Shown: positions 17,298 to 25,315 of the stretch, piece by piece
Position numbering within the stretch: position 1 is the first letter of the stretch
How the letters are laid out: each line of letters begins with the position of its first letter
Assembly (NCBI GenBank): GCA_947258555.1
Contig: CAMYJF010000014.1
Location: 1-59,173 of the forward strand
Length of the DNA: 59,173 bases
Reading direction: 5' to 3'
Source: an uncultured Eudoraea sp.
Lineage (GTDB): Bacteria > Bacteroidota > Bacteroidia > Flavobacteriales > Flavobacteriaceae
Position numbers and translations under genes: made by a program
Notes under the pieces: model-generated
Seen by the model: the letters and a program-made list of their open reading frames with translations, nothing else
Database searches by the model: none
Told to the model about the DNA's origin: nothing

Positions 17298-18185
17298 TTA
17301 TTCTTCGGGAAGGGCTACATCAAACTCAGCAGTTTGGTCAATTTTCCGCACGAGGCCTTGTAAGACCTTCCCGGGGCCTACTTCTATAAACGTTCGAGCC
17401 CCATCTTTTAGCATATTTTTCACACTTTGTGTCCATTTTACAGGTGCGGTCAATTGAGCGATCATGTTAGCTTTAATGGCTTCGGGATCAAGAATGGCTG
17501 TCGTGGGTACATTTTGATAGACCGGGCATATAGGTACTTCAAAGGAAACTCCTTCAATGGCTTCAGCCAGTTCCGCAGCTGCAGGCTCCATCAAGGGAGA
17601 GTGAAAAGCGCCACCAACAGGTAGCAAAAGGGCTCTTCTTGCGCCTGCTTCCTTCATTTTTTCACAGGCTGCGTTCACAGCTTTTAGTTCTCCAGATATA
17701 ACGAGTTGTCCCGGACAATTATAATTTGCGGGGACTACAATACCCTCTGTTTCTTCACAGATCTTTTCCACAACACCATCGTCCAGACCCAAAACAGCTG
17801 CCATTGTACTTTCCTGAGCTTCGCAGGCGCGCTGCATGGCCATTGCCCTTTTAGCAACTAATTTCAATCCATCCTCAAAGCCAAGTGTCTTATTCGCAAC
17901 CAAGGCAGAAAATTCGCCAAGGGAATGTCCGGCTACCATATCGGGTTTAAATGTATCGCCCATGACCTCAGACATAATTACGGAATGCAGAAAGATCGCC
18001 GGTTGTGTAACCTTAGTCTGCTTCAGGTCTTCAGGTGTACCCTCAAACATTACATCAGTTATTGGAAAACCTAAAATATCGTTGGCTTCTTCAAAGCGTT
18101 GCTGAGCTAAATCGTAGTTCTCATACAGATCCAGGCCCATTCCGGGAAATTGTGCCCCCTGGCCGGGAAATACATATGCTTTCAT
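17298..18185 (-). CDS. fabD: Malonyl-CoA:ACP transacylase
   Basis: 295 aa, usual FabD length. It shows the oxyanion-hole motif FPGQGAQFPGMG at the N-terminus, the nucleophile elbow AGHSLGEFSAL with Ser near residue 92, Arg in KRAMAMQ, and the catalytic His in GGAFHSPLM near residue 200. It transfers malonyl groups from CoA to acyl carrier protein for fatty-acid elongation in the cytoplasm. It stands alone with its own promoter, 82 bp downstream of the carbonic anhydrase gene and away from other fab genes. Confidence 0.96.
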   Translation of the reverse strand: MKAYVFPGQGAQFPGMGLDLYENYDLAQQRFEEANDILGFPITDVMFEGTPEDLKQTKVTQPAIFLHSVIMSEVMGDTFKPDMVAGHSLGEFSALVANKTLGFEDGLKLVAKRAMAMQRACEAQESTMAAVLGLDDGVVEKICEETEGIVVPANYNCPGQLVISGELKAVNAACEKMKEAGARRALLLPVGGAFHSPLMEPAAAELAEAIEGVSFEVPICPVYQNVPTTAILDPEAIKANMIAQLTAPVKWTQSVKNMLKDGARTFIEVGPGKVLQGLVRKIDQTAEFDVALPEE

Positions 18186-18203
18186 CTAGTCTTATTTAAG
18201 CCG

Positions 18204-18233
18204 CAAAAATATGGAAAACTGCTCAGTATTCCA
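18204..18233 (-). promoter_or_regulatory. Promoter for fabD
   Basis: A perfect -7 box TATTTTTG lies at 18204-18211 on the minus strand. After a 19-bp spacer comes TGG (18231-18233), a degenerate -33 element. The -7 box is 18 bp from the fabD ATG. Confidence 0.45.
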
Positions 18234-18267
18234 TCCCATTTGTAGATACCTTCATGGACAAATAATT

Positions 18268-18774
18268 TTATTTGAACCAACTGGAATAGAGGATATAATT
18301 ATTGGCAATTCGTTTGATCTCCCCTTCACTCAGCGAGGGGTCTATATCTTTTATCTTTCGAGCTGGCATTCCTGCGTACACACTGCCTGCAGGAACATGT
18401 GTGCCCTTGGTTAGTACAGCGCCCGCCGCAATAATACTATTGCTTTCTATCACACAATCATCCATTATTATACTCCCCATACCTACAAGAACATCATCAT
18501 GAATTTTACAACCGTGTACAATGGCATTATGACCAATAGATACATTATTGCCGATCTCCGTAGGCGAAGTTTGGTAGGTACAATGTATCACGGCTCCATC
18601 CTGCACATTTACCTTATTCCCCATTTTAATATAATGCACATCGCCGCGGATAACAGCGTTAAACCAAATACTACACTGATCCCCCATGACAACCTCCCCG
18701 GCTATTGTGGCGTTCTCAGCAATAAAGCAATCTGTCCCGATCACCGGGGTGATCCCTCTTACAGCTATTATCAT
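18268..18774 (-). CDS. Gamma-class carbonic anhydrase family protein (left-handed beta helix)
   Basis: 168 aa made almost wholly of hexapeptide repeats ([LIV]-G-x4): IAGEVVMGDQCSIWFNAVIRGD, then KVNVQDGAVIH, IGNNVSIGHNAIVHG, VLVGMGSIIMDD and SIIAAGAVLTKG. The three Zn-ligand histidines are visible in VIHCT and GHNAIVH. Known fold: a trimeric gamma carbonic anhydrase (YrdA/CaiE/PaaY group). Actual carbonic anhydrase activity varies within the group. It follows the LytTR regulator by 24 bp on the same strand and may be read from the same transcript. Confidence 0.9.
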   Translation of the reverse strand: MIIAVRGITPVIGTDCFIAENATIAGEVVMGDQCSIWFNAVIRGDVHYIKMGNKVNVQDGAVIHCTYQTSPTEIGNNVSIGHNAIVHGCKIHDDVLVGMGSIIMDDCVIESNSIIAAGAVLTKGTHVPAGSVYAGMPARKIKDIDPSLSEGEIKRIANNYILYSSWFK

Positions 18775-18798
18775 ATATCTAAAACTTGTGAGCCTGGA

Positions 18799-19530
18799 TT
18801 ATTGAAAGTAAGATAGTAATTCCTTTTTTCTAGAAGCAGCCACCTGGATCTCCTTCCCGTTAGACAATACGACACTCCCGCCTTTTCCCCTGTGATATTT
18901 TACGATCTCATTGACATTGACAAGAAACGATTTATGAATTCTCGCAAAGGGATAGGCTTCAAGGGCCTGTTCAAAATACCGCAATGTCTTACTTGCAAGA
19001 TGCTTCTTTTCAGCAAGATAGATCTCCGTATAATTGTCATCCGCTTTGCAATAAAGGATTTCGTCAGTATTCAAAACGATAAATCCATCTAATTGAGGTA
19101 AGGTGAGTTTGCCCCTTACTTGCGCTATTGTAGCGGGTAATACCTTATCGTGAAGTACACTTTCTTTTTCACGTATCTCCTTCACATGGGCTACGGCCTT
19201 GATCAATTCTTCGATTGAAATTGGCTTGGTCAGGTAATAAGCTGCCTGATTGTTCAGGGCATCCTTTGCATAGTGATCATATGCCGTAACAAAAACGGTT
19301 TCAAAAGATCGATCCGGCAACTGATCTAGTAAATCAAAAGCATTCCCGAAGGGCATTTCCACATCCAGGAAGACCAGATCCGGATCATTTGCATCGATCA
19401 AGGTCAAGCCCTCCTGAATAGAAGGTGCCTCCCCCAACAAGTCTACATCCGGACAATATTTTGCCAGGTAATTCCGCAAGATCTCCCGGCTGTTAGCCTC
19501 GTCTTCTATGAGCAATGCTTTTAATTTCAT
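18799..19530 (-). CDS. LytTR-type response regulator
   Basis: 243 aa. The receiver domain (about 1-120) has acidic EDEAN at 10-14, the phospho-acceptor Asp in LVFLDVEMPFG near residue 57, and the conserved Lys in YLTKPI. The LytTR DNA-binding domain (about 140-240) contains LNTDEILYCKADDNYTEIY, RIHKSFLVNVNEI and ending GKEIQVAASRKKEL. It binds DNA and controls genes not visible here. Its ATG overlaps the kinase stop by 4 bp (ATGA), so the kinase upstream is its partner. Confidence 0.93.
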   Translation of the reverse strand: MKLKALLIEDEANSREILRNYLAKYCPDVDLLGEAPSIQEGLTLIDANDPDLVFLDVEMPFGNAFDLLDQLPDRSFETVFVTAYDHYAKDALNNQAAYYLTKPISIEELIKAVAHVKEIREKESVLHDKVLPATIAQVRGKLTLPQLDGFIVLNTDEILYCKADDNYTEIYLAEKKHLASKTLRYFEQALEAYPFARIHKSFLVNVNEIVKYHRGKGGSVVLSNGKEIQVAASRKKELLSYFQ

Positions 19531-21509
19531 CGATCTTTTTTTAAGCGAAGTACAACAACCGTACCTGTTTCGTCACTTTTCAGATCATCAATACTGATAT
19601 CTACTTTGTCATCGTACATCTTATTCAGGATGGACACCCTTTTTTTGGTCGTGCTCATTCCTTTGGATGTTTTCTTTTTCTGGTGTTCTGTCTTTAATGC
19701 AACAGAACGTTTTCTGCCAACGCCATTATCTTCTATACGGATCTCAATGTTAGCGGAGTCCAGGTTCATCATCTGCACTTTTAAATATCCCTTCTCTTCC
19801 TTATATCGCAACCCATGCCAAATGGCATTCTCTATATAAGGTTGCAAGAGCATAGGTGGGATCTGAAATGATTCTATATCGATCTGCGGATCAATATCAA
19901 TTTCATAATCAAATTTATCAGGGAAGCGACTATGTTCTAATTCCAGGTATAGATTTAACAGATCTATTTCCTTCTGTAATGGGATAAAATCCTCTTCAGA
20001 ATTCTCAAGGACAGAGCGCATTAAGGCCGAGAAATCACTCAAGTACTTATTCGCACTTCGCTCATCGTTCTTGGCGATATAATTATTGACAGAATTCAGT
20101 GCATTAAATATAAAATGCGGGTTCATTTGTGACCGAAGCGATCTTAGTGCAAGTAAATTATTAGCAAATTGTTGCTGGCGATTTGCCCGGTAAAAAAAGA
20201 AGGCAGCCAATGCCATTAAGATCAATCCAAATAAGAGCGAGTAGATAAGCCATTGTTGTCGCTTATTTGTTTCTTCCACCAGTTGCTGCTGTGTCACTGC
20301 CAGGTCATACTTGCTCATAGAAAGCTCCCTTTCCTGCTCCAGTCCCGTAATTCGCCCTTGTTGGGCAAGGATCTGACTAGTAAATCGCTGAGCGCTGGCG
20401 ATCTCTTCTTCCTTTCTTTTGTACAAGGTATCTACTACAGCTACATAGGTTTGGTAGGTTTCAAGCGCTTTAGTGAATTCCCCCTGCCTCCCGTATACTT
20501 CTGACAATTTGCGAGTGGCATCTTTTTGAGTCTCCAGATCATCCTCGCTTTCCGCTACTTCAATGCTTTCTTCCAAAAATGGAATGGCCTCTGCATCTTT
20601 TTCCTGGGAGATATACGCATTTGCGATCTTATAATTAATTGCTTGTGAGCTCACCTGTGCATCCATAGGAATGCCAGCTTCATTTTGTGCGGATGGTGGT
20701 AACTGCTTTATGTCGTCAAGACTTTCTTTCCGAAGCTTGATCTCTTCATCAAAATTCTGGTTCTTGTTATAGAAATCTGCCACCTTCTCCTTTTCGCGTA
20801 CACCTCGCTGAGGGGATTCTTCAGAAGCCAATTGCATAGAATTATCATAGAGTTCTTCGGCCTTTGCCGGCTCGTCATAGTCGGCATACAGATCTGCCTT
20901 CTTGGAATTTAAGTCGGCCTGCTTAGGGGTAATATTATTCTGAAGGGCCAGTGCCAGCCCCTTCTCATACGCCTCTAATGCATCCAATTTATTTCCTTCG
21001 ACCTTATAGGCATCTCCCAGGCCTTCGTATAATTGAATTTGGCGGTAGGGAACACGCGAGCCTATTTCCAATCCCCGAAGAAAATTGGTCCGCGCTTGTT
21101 CATTAGCTCCGGTGATCAAATAGGTCTGACCTAATGAGACTAATACATCAAGTTCTTCTGAATAACGAAGGGCATTCGTATAGTTGGCGATGGCCAGATC
21201 ATACTGACCGTGATTTTTATATACATCACCGAGCACTGCAAAGGAAGAAGCTTGTTCCTCCCGGGAAGCAGCTCTTCCCAATTGGGTGAGGGAACGGGCC
21301 ACATAATCAATGCTCTTTTCAATATTCGTTTTCTGAAACACCCGGGCAGAATCCAGGAGTTCGGTATGGGACCATTGTCGCGTATCAATTTCCACAGCCT
21401 GGTCTGCTGCAACCACTTGTCTTTTTTTGGCAGAGGTGCGTTCCTCCTGACCCCAAGCTGGAGACAAGAGTAATACGCCTATACATACTATGATCCAATT
21501 CTTTTTCAT
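19527..21509 (-). CDS. LytS-type sensor histidine kinase with TPR sensor region
   Basis: 660 aa. Signal peptide (1-20), a periplasmic array of TPR-like helices (about 60-375; SLGQTYLITGANEQARTNF and many others), a coiled-coil stretch (about 375-425), one TM (about 428-450, LIYSLLFGLILMALAAFFFY), then a His_kinase domain with the phospho-acceptor in RSQMNPHFIFNALNSVNNYI. A HATPase domain follows with LLQPYIENAIWHGL, IEDNGVGRKRS and a degenerate G2 box. It pairs with the LytTR regulator downstream. The signal is unknown; TPR sensors of this kind are common in Bacteroidota. Confidence 0.92.
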   Translation of the reverse strand: MKKNWIIVCIGVLLLSPAWGQEERTSAKKRQVVAADQAVEIDTRQWSHTELLDSARVFQKTNIEKSIDYVARSLTQLGRAASREEQASSFAVLGDVYKNHGQYDLAIANYTNALRYSEELDVLVSLGQTYLITGANEQARTNFLRGLEIGSRVPYRQIQLYEGLGDAYKVEGNKLDALEAYEKGLALALQNNITPKQADLNSKKADLYADYDEPAKAEELYDNSMQLASEESPQRGVREKEKVADFYNKNQNFDEEIKLRKESLDDIKQLPPSAQNEAGIPMDAQVSSQAINYKIANAYISQEKDAEAIPFLEESIEVAESEDDLETQKDATRKLSEVYGRQGEFTKALETYQTYVAVVDTLYKRKEEEIASAQRFTSQILAQQGRITGLEQERELSMSKYDLAVTQQQLVEETNKRQQWLIYSLLFGLILMALAAFFFYRANRQQQFANNLLALRSLRSQMNPHFIFNALNSVNNYIAKNDERSANKYLSDFSALMRSVLENSEEDFIPLQKEIDLLNLYLELEHSRFPDKFDYEIDIDPQIDIESFQIPPMLLQPYIENAIWHGLRYKEEKGYLKVQMMNLDSANIEIRIEDNGVGRKRSVALKTEHQKKKTSKGMSTTKKRVSILNKMYDDKVDISIDDLKSDETGTVVVLRLKKDR

Positions 21510-21716
21510 CGGTATAAAATCAGTATAAAATTAGGGCATTTATGCCGTACTAAAAAACGGTGTTTCTCCAAAAAGAGCTCTGAAAATGCCCAAAAACAGG
21601 CCTTTACGAGCTGGGCGGGTCTGTTCCCTCAATGAAACGACCCCTTCCCTCATTGGCGGTTTTTTACGATGTTTTATCGCCTTAGCTTTATCCTGTTAAT
21701 CATTAAAAAATCAGTT

Positions 21717-22880
21717 ATGAAACTCAAAAGAACAAGCCAGTTTATCTCATTAATTATGTTAGTTTTTATGATGGGGTCATGGGCTCCGGATCAAGAGGCA
21801 CAACCTTTCGCAGGCAATGAGAGTACGAATTTGAAAATGTCTAAACAACGTGTCAGGATCGCGTTGCTTTTAGATACAAGTAACAGTATGGACGGACTTA
21901 TTAACCAGGCCAAAGCACAATTATGGGATATAGTAAATGAGTTTACTTATGCCCGTTGTGGCGATCGCGAACGACCCAGGCTCGAGATCGCGCTCTACCA
22001 ATATGGGAATGACAACCTTTCTTCCCGCGAAGGATATATTCAGCAGGTAATCGGGTTCAGTAGTGATCTTGATGAAATTTCAGAACGACTCTTTTCTTTA
22101 AGCACCAATGGAGGCGAGGAATTCTGTGGTCAGGTGATCCATACTTCGCTGAGACAACTGAATTGGGGTTCAAACCCGGACGATCTGAAGATGATCTTTA
22201 TTGCAGGGAATGAACCTTTTACACAGGGCAAATTGGACTATCGCGATGCGGCAAGTCAGGCCAAGGAAAAAGATGTAGTTGTTAATACTATTTTCTGTGG
22301 AGATTACCACCAGGGAATTCAGACGCAATGGCAAAAAGGAGCTTTGATGACGGGCGGAGAGTATATGGCCATTGATCACAACAAACATGTGGTTCAAATT
22401 GTTACTCCATTTGATGATATCATTATCCAGCTTAATGCTAAGCTAAATAAGACGTACATCGCTTATGGAGCCAGGGGTGCATATAAAAGTGCCGCCCAGG
22501 TGGCTCAGGACGATAATGCAATGGAAATGGAAGAAGCGGTTGCCGTAAAACGGGCAGTGAGTAAAAGCTCCAGACTGTACAATAACTCCAGCTGGGATCT
22601 TGTTGATGCTTCAAGAGAACGCAATTTTGATCTTGGCAAGGTTGATAAAAAAGGATTACCTCCGGCACTTCAACAAAAAAGTGAGGCACAACTGGGAGCG
22701 TATATCAAGGAGAAAAAGAAGGAGCGTTCCGACATTCAGAAAAAAATACAAGAGTTGAATTCTAAGCGTGAAGCATATATTGCCGAACAGCAAGATCAGC
22801 AAACGGGTGAATTGGAAAACGCCATGTTAAATGCCATAAAAAAGCAGGCATCGCACAAGAACTTTACATGGGATAAGTAG
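21717..22880 (+). CDS. von Willebrand factor A domain protein, exported
   Basis: 387 aa from the ATG at 21717, chosen because it gives a Lys/Arg start and a hydrophobic signal (ISLIMLVFMMGSWA); an in-frame ATG at 21669 adds an unlikely leader. The vWA domain (about 45-240) has the MIDAS motif DTSNSMDG near residue 54, the Thr-region SLSTNGGEEFCG and the Asp strand LKMIFIAGNEP. A charged C-terminus is rich in coiled coil (KEKKKERSDIQKKIQELNSK). Probable role: metal-dependent protein binding in the periplasm or on the surface. It is divergent from the two-component operon and ends at a terminator shared with the PorP-like gene. No specific function known. Confidence 0.85.
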   Translation: MKLKRTSQFISLIMLVFMMGSWAPDQEAQPFAGNESTNLKMSKQRVRIALLLDTSNSMDGLINQAKAQLWDIVNEFTYARCGDRERPRLEIALYQYGNDNLSSREGYIQQVIGFSSDLDEISERLFSLSTNGGEEFCGQVIHTSLRQLNWGSNPDDLKMIFIAGNEPFTQGKLDYRDAASQAKEKDVVVNTIFCGDYHQGIQTQWQKGALMTGGEYMAIDHNKHVVQIVTPFDDIIIQLNAKLNKTYIAYGARGAYKSAAQVAQDDNAMEMEEAVAVKRAVSKSSRLYNNSSWDLVDASRERNFDLGKVDKKGLPPALQQKSEAQLGAYIKEKKKERSDIQKKIQELNSKREAYIAEQQDQQTGELENAMLNAIKKQASHKNFTWDK

Positions 22881-22898
22881 ACAAGACTAACAGGAAAT

Positions 22899-22932
22899 AA
22901 GGCCTATTCTAAATCAAGGATGGGCCTTTTTT
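22899..22932. terminator. Terminator between vWA gene and PorP-like gene
   Basis: AAGGCC (22899-22904) pairs with GGCCTT (22923-22928) around an 18-base loop, followed by a T-run to 22932. The T-run touches the stop codon of the convergent PorP-like gene (22931-22933). Confidence 0.6.
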
Positions 22933-23932
22933 AATAATTAGCAGCGGGGCAGAAACAATCTAGGCGGGAGTCGCTATCAGTTTGTCCAAATTCATATCCT
23001 ATTGTGATCTGATGGAAACCACCACTATCCAGGCGAATATCTCCGGACTGATAGGAATAGTTATAGGAAAACATCCAATTCTTCAAATTAACACCTGCTA
23101 TAGGCGTAAATAATTGCAGGCGCTGCTCTCCGAATTGTCCGTTAGCTAAAAACTGGGCACCATCAAAACCTCGTCTGAAAGAAAGTCCTCCCCATAAAGT
23201 TCCAAAGTCCATTCTCCTGTATACCTTGGCATTAAAGTCGATCGTTTTTTCTTTGGTAAATTCTGTGAATTGAAATAAGACAGATGGTTCTATCCGCCAA
23301 TCGCCGCGGCCAAAATAATAGCCAGTTTGCATGACGTATCGTCTCAAGTTATCAAATTCAATAGCTGTATACAGATCACGGCCACTCCCTAATGCATTCA
23401 AAACAGTTGCATGGGCATAGAATTCCAGGTAGTTATAGGACATACCAAAATCCACATTAAAATAACCAACACTCGTTTGAACACCGGTTACTACCGGATC
23501 AGGAATAACTGAACGGAATTCCGTTTCATCCAGGCTGCTTTGTATAAATCCGGTACTAAGGCCAAATGAGAGCTGATTCAGGAATCGGGCATCCGACCCA
23601 AATCTCAAATGATGTGCATAAGTAACTTTTAAACCCGTTTGAGAGTGATATCCATTGGCGTCATTAAAAATGATCGCTCCCAGACCACTGGGTTTACCAG
23701 AAACTCTATAATGGAAATTTAGTGTTTGAAGATTAGGAGCCTCATCCACATCGAACCACTGCTTTCTGGCTGTAAGTCGGATCTTCCCACCTTCACCAAT
23801 ACCCGCCATAGAAGGGTGCACCAGGTAGTAATTGTCAGAGAGATAATCAAAATATACCGGTATACCTTCCTGAGCATGTGAAGTTTGCCAGGATAAAAAA
23901 CAAAATATAAAGACCAGGGATAGGTTTTTCAT
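22931..23932 (-). CDS. PorP/SprF-family outer-membrane protein, stand-alone, with C-terminal Cys pair
   Basis: 333 aa from the ATG at 23932, which gives a clear signal peptide (KNLSLVFIFCFLSWQTSHAQ). Family features: YFDYLSDNYYLVHPSMAG, RKQWFDVDEAPNLQTLNFHYR, GLGAIIFNDANGYHSQTGLK, and a barrel ending in GGFHQITIGYEFG. After the barrel is a short tail ending CFCPAANY. Known role: PorP is an outer-membrane part of type IX secretion. Unlike the SprF-like gene at 11862, no adhesin is next to it, and a -7 element (23963-23970) suggests its own transcript. I think it is PorP-type rather than an adhesin partner; this is inference. Confidence 0.85.
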   Translation of the reverse strand: MKNLSLVFIFCFLSWQTSHAQEGIPVYFDYLSDNYYLVHPSMAGIGEGGKIRLTARKQWFDVDEAPNLQTLNFHYRVSGKPSGLGAIIFNDANGYHSQTGLKVTYAHHLRFGSDARFLNQLSFGLSTGFIQSSLDETEFRSVIPDPVVTGVQTSVGYFNVDFGMSYNYLEFYAHATVLNALGSGRDLYTAIEFDNLRRYVMQTGYYFGRGDWRIEPSVLFQFTEFTKEKTIDFNAKVYRRMDFGTLWGGLSFRRGFDGAQFLANGQFGEQRLQLFTPIAGVNLKNWMFSYNYSYQSGDIRLDSGGFHQITIGYEFGQTDSDSRLDCFCPAANY

Positions 23933-23962
23933 TGAAGGAATGCAGATCTGCATGGCTTTGGT

Positions 23963-23970
23963 CAAATATA
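23963..23970 (-). promoter_or_regulatory. -7 element for the PorP-like gene
   Basis: TATATTTG on the minus strand is a perfect TAnnTTTG match, 30 bp upstream of the ATG at 23932. The expected TTG about 18-20 bp further up reads CTG. Confidence 0.4.
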
Positions 23971-24027
23971 AACTATAACGGGTGAAAGCAGACATTATTA
24001 TATATATGACAAGTGGTAAATAGATCG

Positions 24028-24035
24028 TATTTTTG
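24028..24035 (+). promoter_or_regulatory. -7 element for the Nfu-like gene
   Basis: TATTTTTG is a perfect TAnnTTTG match, 15 bp before the ATG at 24051. The -33 position, 19 bp upstream, reads ATG rather than TTG. Together with the site at 23963 it forms a divergent promoter pair. Confidence 0.4.
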
Positions 24036-24050
24036 ACCAAAATATAAGCT

Positions 24051-24941
24051 ATGAGCGAGTACGTTATCAGCCTGGAGGCGATGTCTGAACCAAGCCTAAT
24101 GAAATTTCATGTAAATCAGCCCCTGTCAAAGGAGCATCACACCTTTACGAATATTGATGAGGCTAAGGCTTCTCCCCTGGCCCAGCAGCTCTTTCACCTC
24201 CCTTTTATTAAGTCTGTACAGATACTTCCTGAAACGTTGATCCTGGAACGGTTTTCAATTGTTGAATGGGATGATGTTAAGGAGGAAGTGGCACAACAAT
24301 TAGTGGATTATCTAAACGCCGGAGGAGCTGTATTAAATGAGGTGGCGTCCGACTCACTGAAAGCCATCACATTATATGCAGAAGTCACTCCAAATCCAGC
24401 TGTTATGAAGTTTGTCGCCAATAAGCGGCTGGTAGACCAGATGTATGAATTTAAATCAAAAGAGGAAGCAGCTCAAACAGGTTTAGCGGAGCTTCTTTTC
24501 CAAAAATCTTTTGTGTCCCAGGTATTTTTAGATGAGAACTATGTTTCTGTATCTAAAAATGATAGCGCTGATTGGGTTGATATTACAATGGATTTGAGGG
24601 AATATATAAGAGATTATGTTACCAAAGGCGGGGTTGTAGTCAGTGATACGGCTACACCCATACAAGCAGCTGCAGCACCTGAAAATACAACTGAGCTTGA
24701 CGACATTTCACAAGAGATCATCTCTATTCTTGAGCAATATGTGAAACCGGCTGTGGCAATGGATGGCGGTAATATCTTATTTCAATCTTATAATCCTGAT
24801 TCTAAGGTTGTTAGCGTTATATTGCAAGGAGCATGCAGTGGGTGTCCGTCCTCTACATATACCTTAAAGAATGGGATAGAACAGATGCTCAAAAACATGC
24901 TTGGCGACAAAGTGGAAGAAGTTTTTGCCATGAACGGTTAA
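24051..24941 (+). CDS. Nfu-type iron-sulfur scaffold protein with tandem Nfu_N domains
   Basis: 296 aa. Two Nfu N-terminal domains in a row (about 4-95 and 100-195), each with the family's P/S-x-x-MKF strand (SEPSLMKFHVNQPL and TPNPAVMKFVANKRL). A NifU C-terminal domain follows (about 215-296) with the cluster-binding CSGCPSS motif near residue 265. Known role: carrying a [4Fe-4S] cluster to client enzymes in the cytoplasm. Two Nfu_N copies are common in Bacteroidota, but most bacterial Nfu proteins have one or none. It is followed by dodecin on the same strand. Confidence 0.92.
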   Translation: MSEYVISLEAMSEPSLMKFHVNQPLSKEHHTFTNIDEAKASPLAQQLFHLPFIKSVQILPETLILERFSIVEWDDVKEEVAQQLVDYLNAGGAVLNEVASDSLKAITLYAEVTPNPAVMKFVANKRLVDQMYEFKSKEEAAQTGLAELLFQKSFVSQVFLDENYVSVSKNDSADWVDITMDLREYIRDYVTKGGVVVSDTATPIQAAAAPENTTELDDISQEIISILEQYVKPAVAMDGGNILFQSYNPDSKVVSVILQGACSGCPSSTYTLKNGIEQMLKNMLGDKVEEVFAMNG

Positions 24942-25013
24942 AGGCTTGCATAATCTTGGTAATTACTCCTTTTCTTCGTTTCTTTAAGGATAATTCGTAA
25001 AACATAGACCATT

Positions 25014-25214
25014 ATGGCAGTATTAAAAGTAATAGAAGTTCTGGCCAACTCAGAAAAGAGCTGGGAAGATGCAACATCAAAGGCAGTAAAACATGCTTCA
25101 AAATCCGTCAAGAATATCCGTTCAGTATATGTAAATGAACAAAGCGCGACGGTTAAAGACGGGGAAGTTGATGATTATCGTGTAAACGTTAAGATCACCT
25201 TTGAAGTAAACTAA
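25014..25214 (+). CDS. Dodecin family protein
   Basis: 66 aa, typical dodecin length. It shows KVIEVLANSEKSWEDATSKA, then the central helix AVKHASKSVKNIRSV and the final strand YRVNVKITFEV. Dodecins form hollow 12-mers that bind flavin or CoA and buffer them in the cytoplasm. In flavin-binding dodecins a Trp stacks with the flavin ring; SWEDA holds the matching Trp. It is 72 bp after the Nfu-like gene and ends at a strong terminator. Confidence 0.93.
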   Translation: MAVLKVIEVLANSEKSWEDATSKAVKHASKSVKNIRSVYVNEQSATVKDGEVDDYRVNVKITFEVN

Positions 25215-25235
25215 TTAGAAATAACCCAATCTTTT

Positions 25236-25260
25236 AAAGCGCCATCTCGGCGCTTTTTTT
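25236..25260 (+). terminator. Strong terminator after dodecin gene
   Basis: AAAGCGCC-ATCTC-GGCGCTTT, 8-bp arms with a 5-base loop; the right arm runs into a continuous T tract (25254-25260). Confidence 0.92.
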
Positions 25261-25315
25261 ATTTGCTACTGATAACAGTTTAATTAATCCCTACATTTAA
25301 GATATAGTCCTTCGC

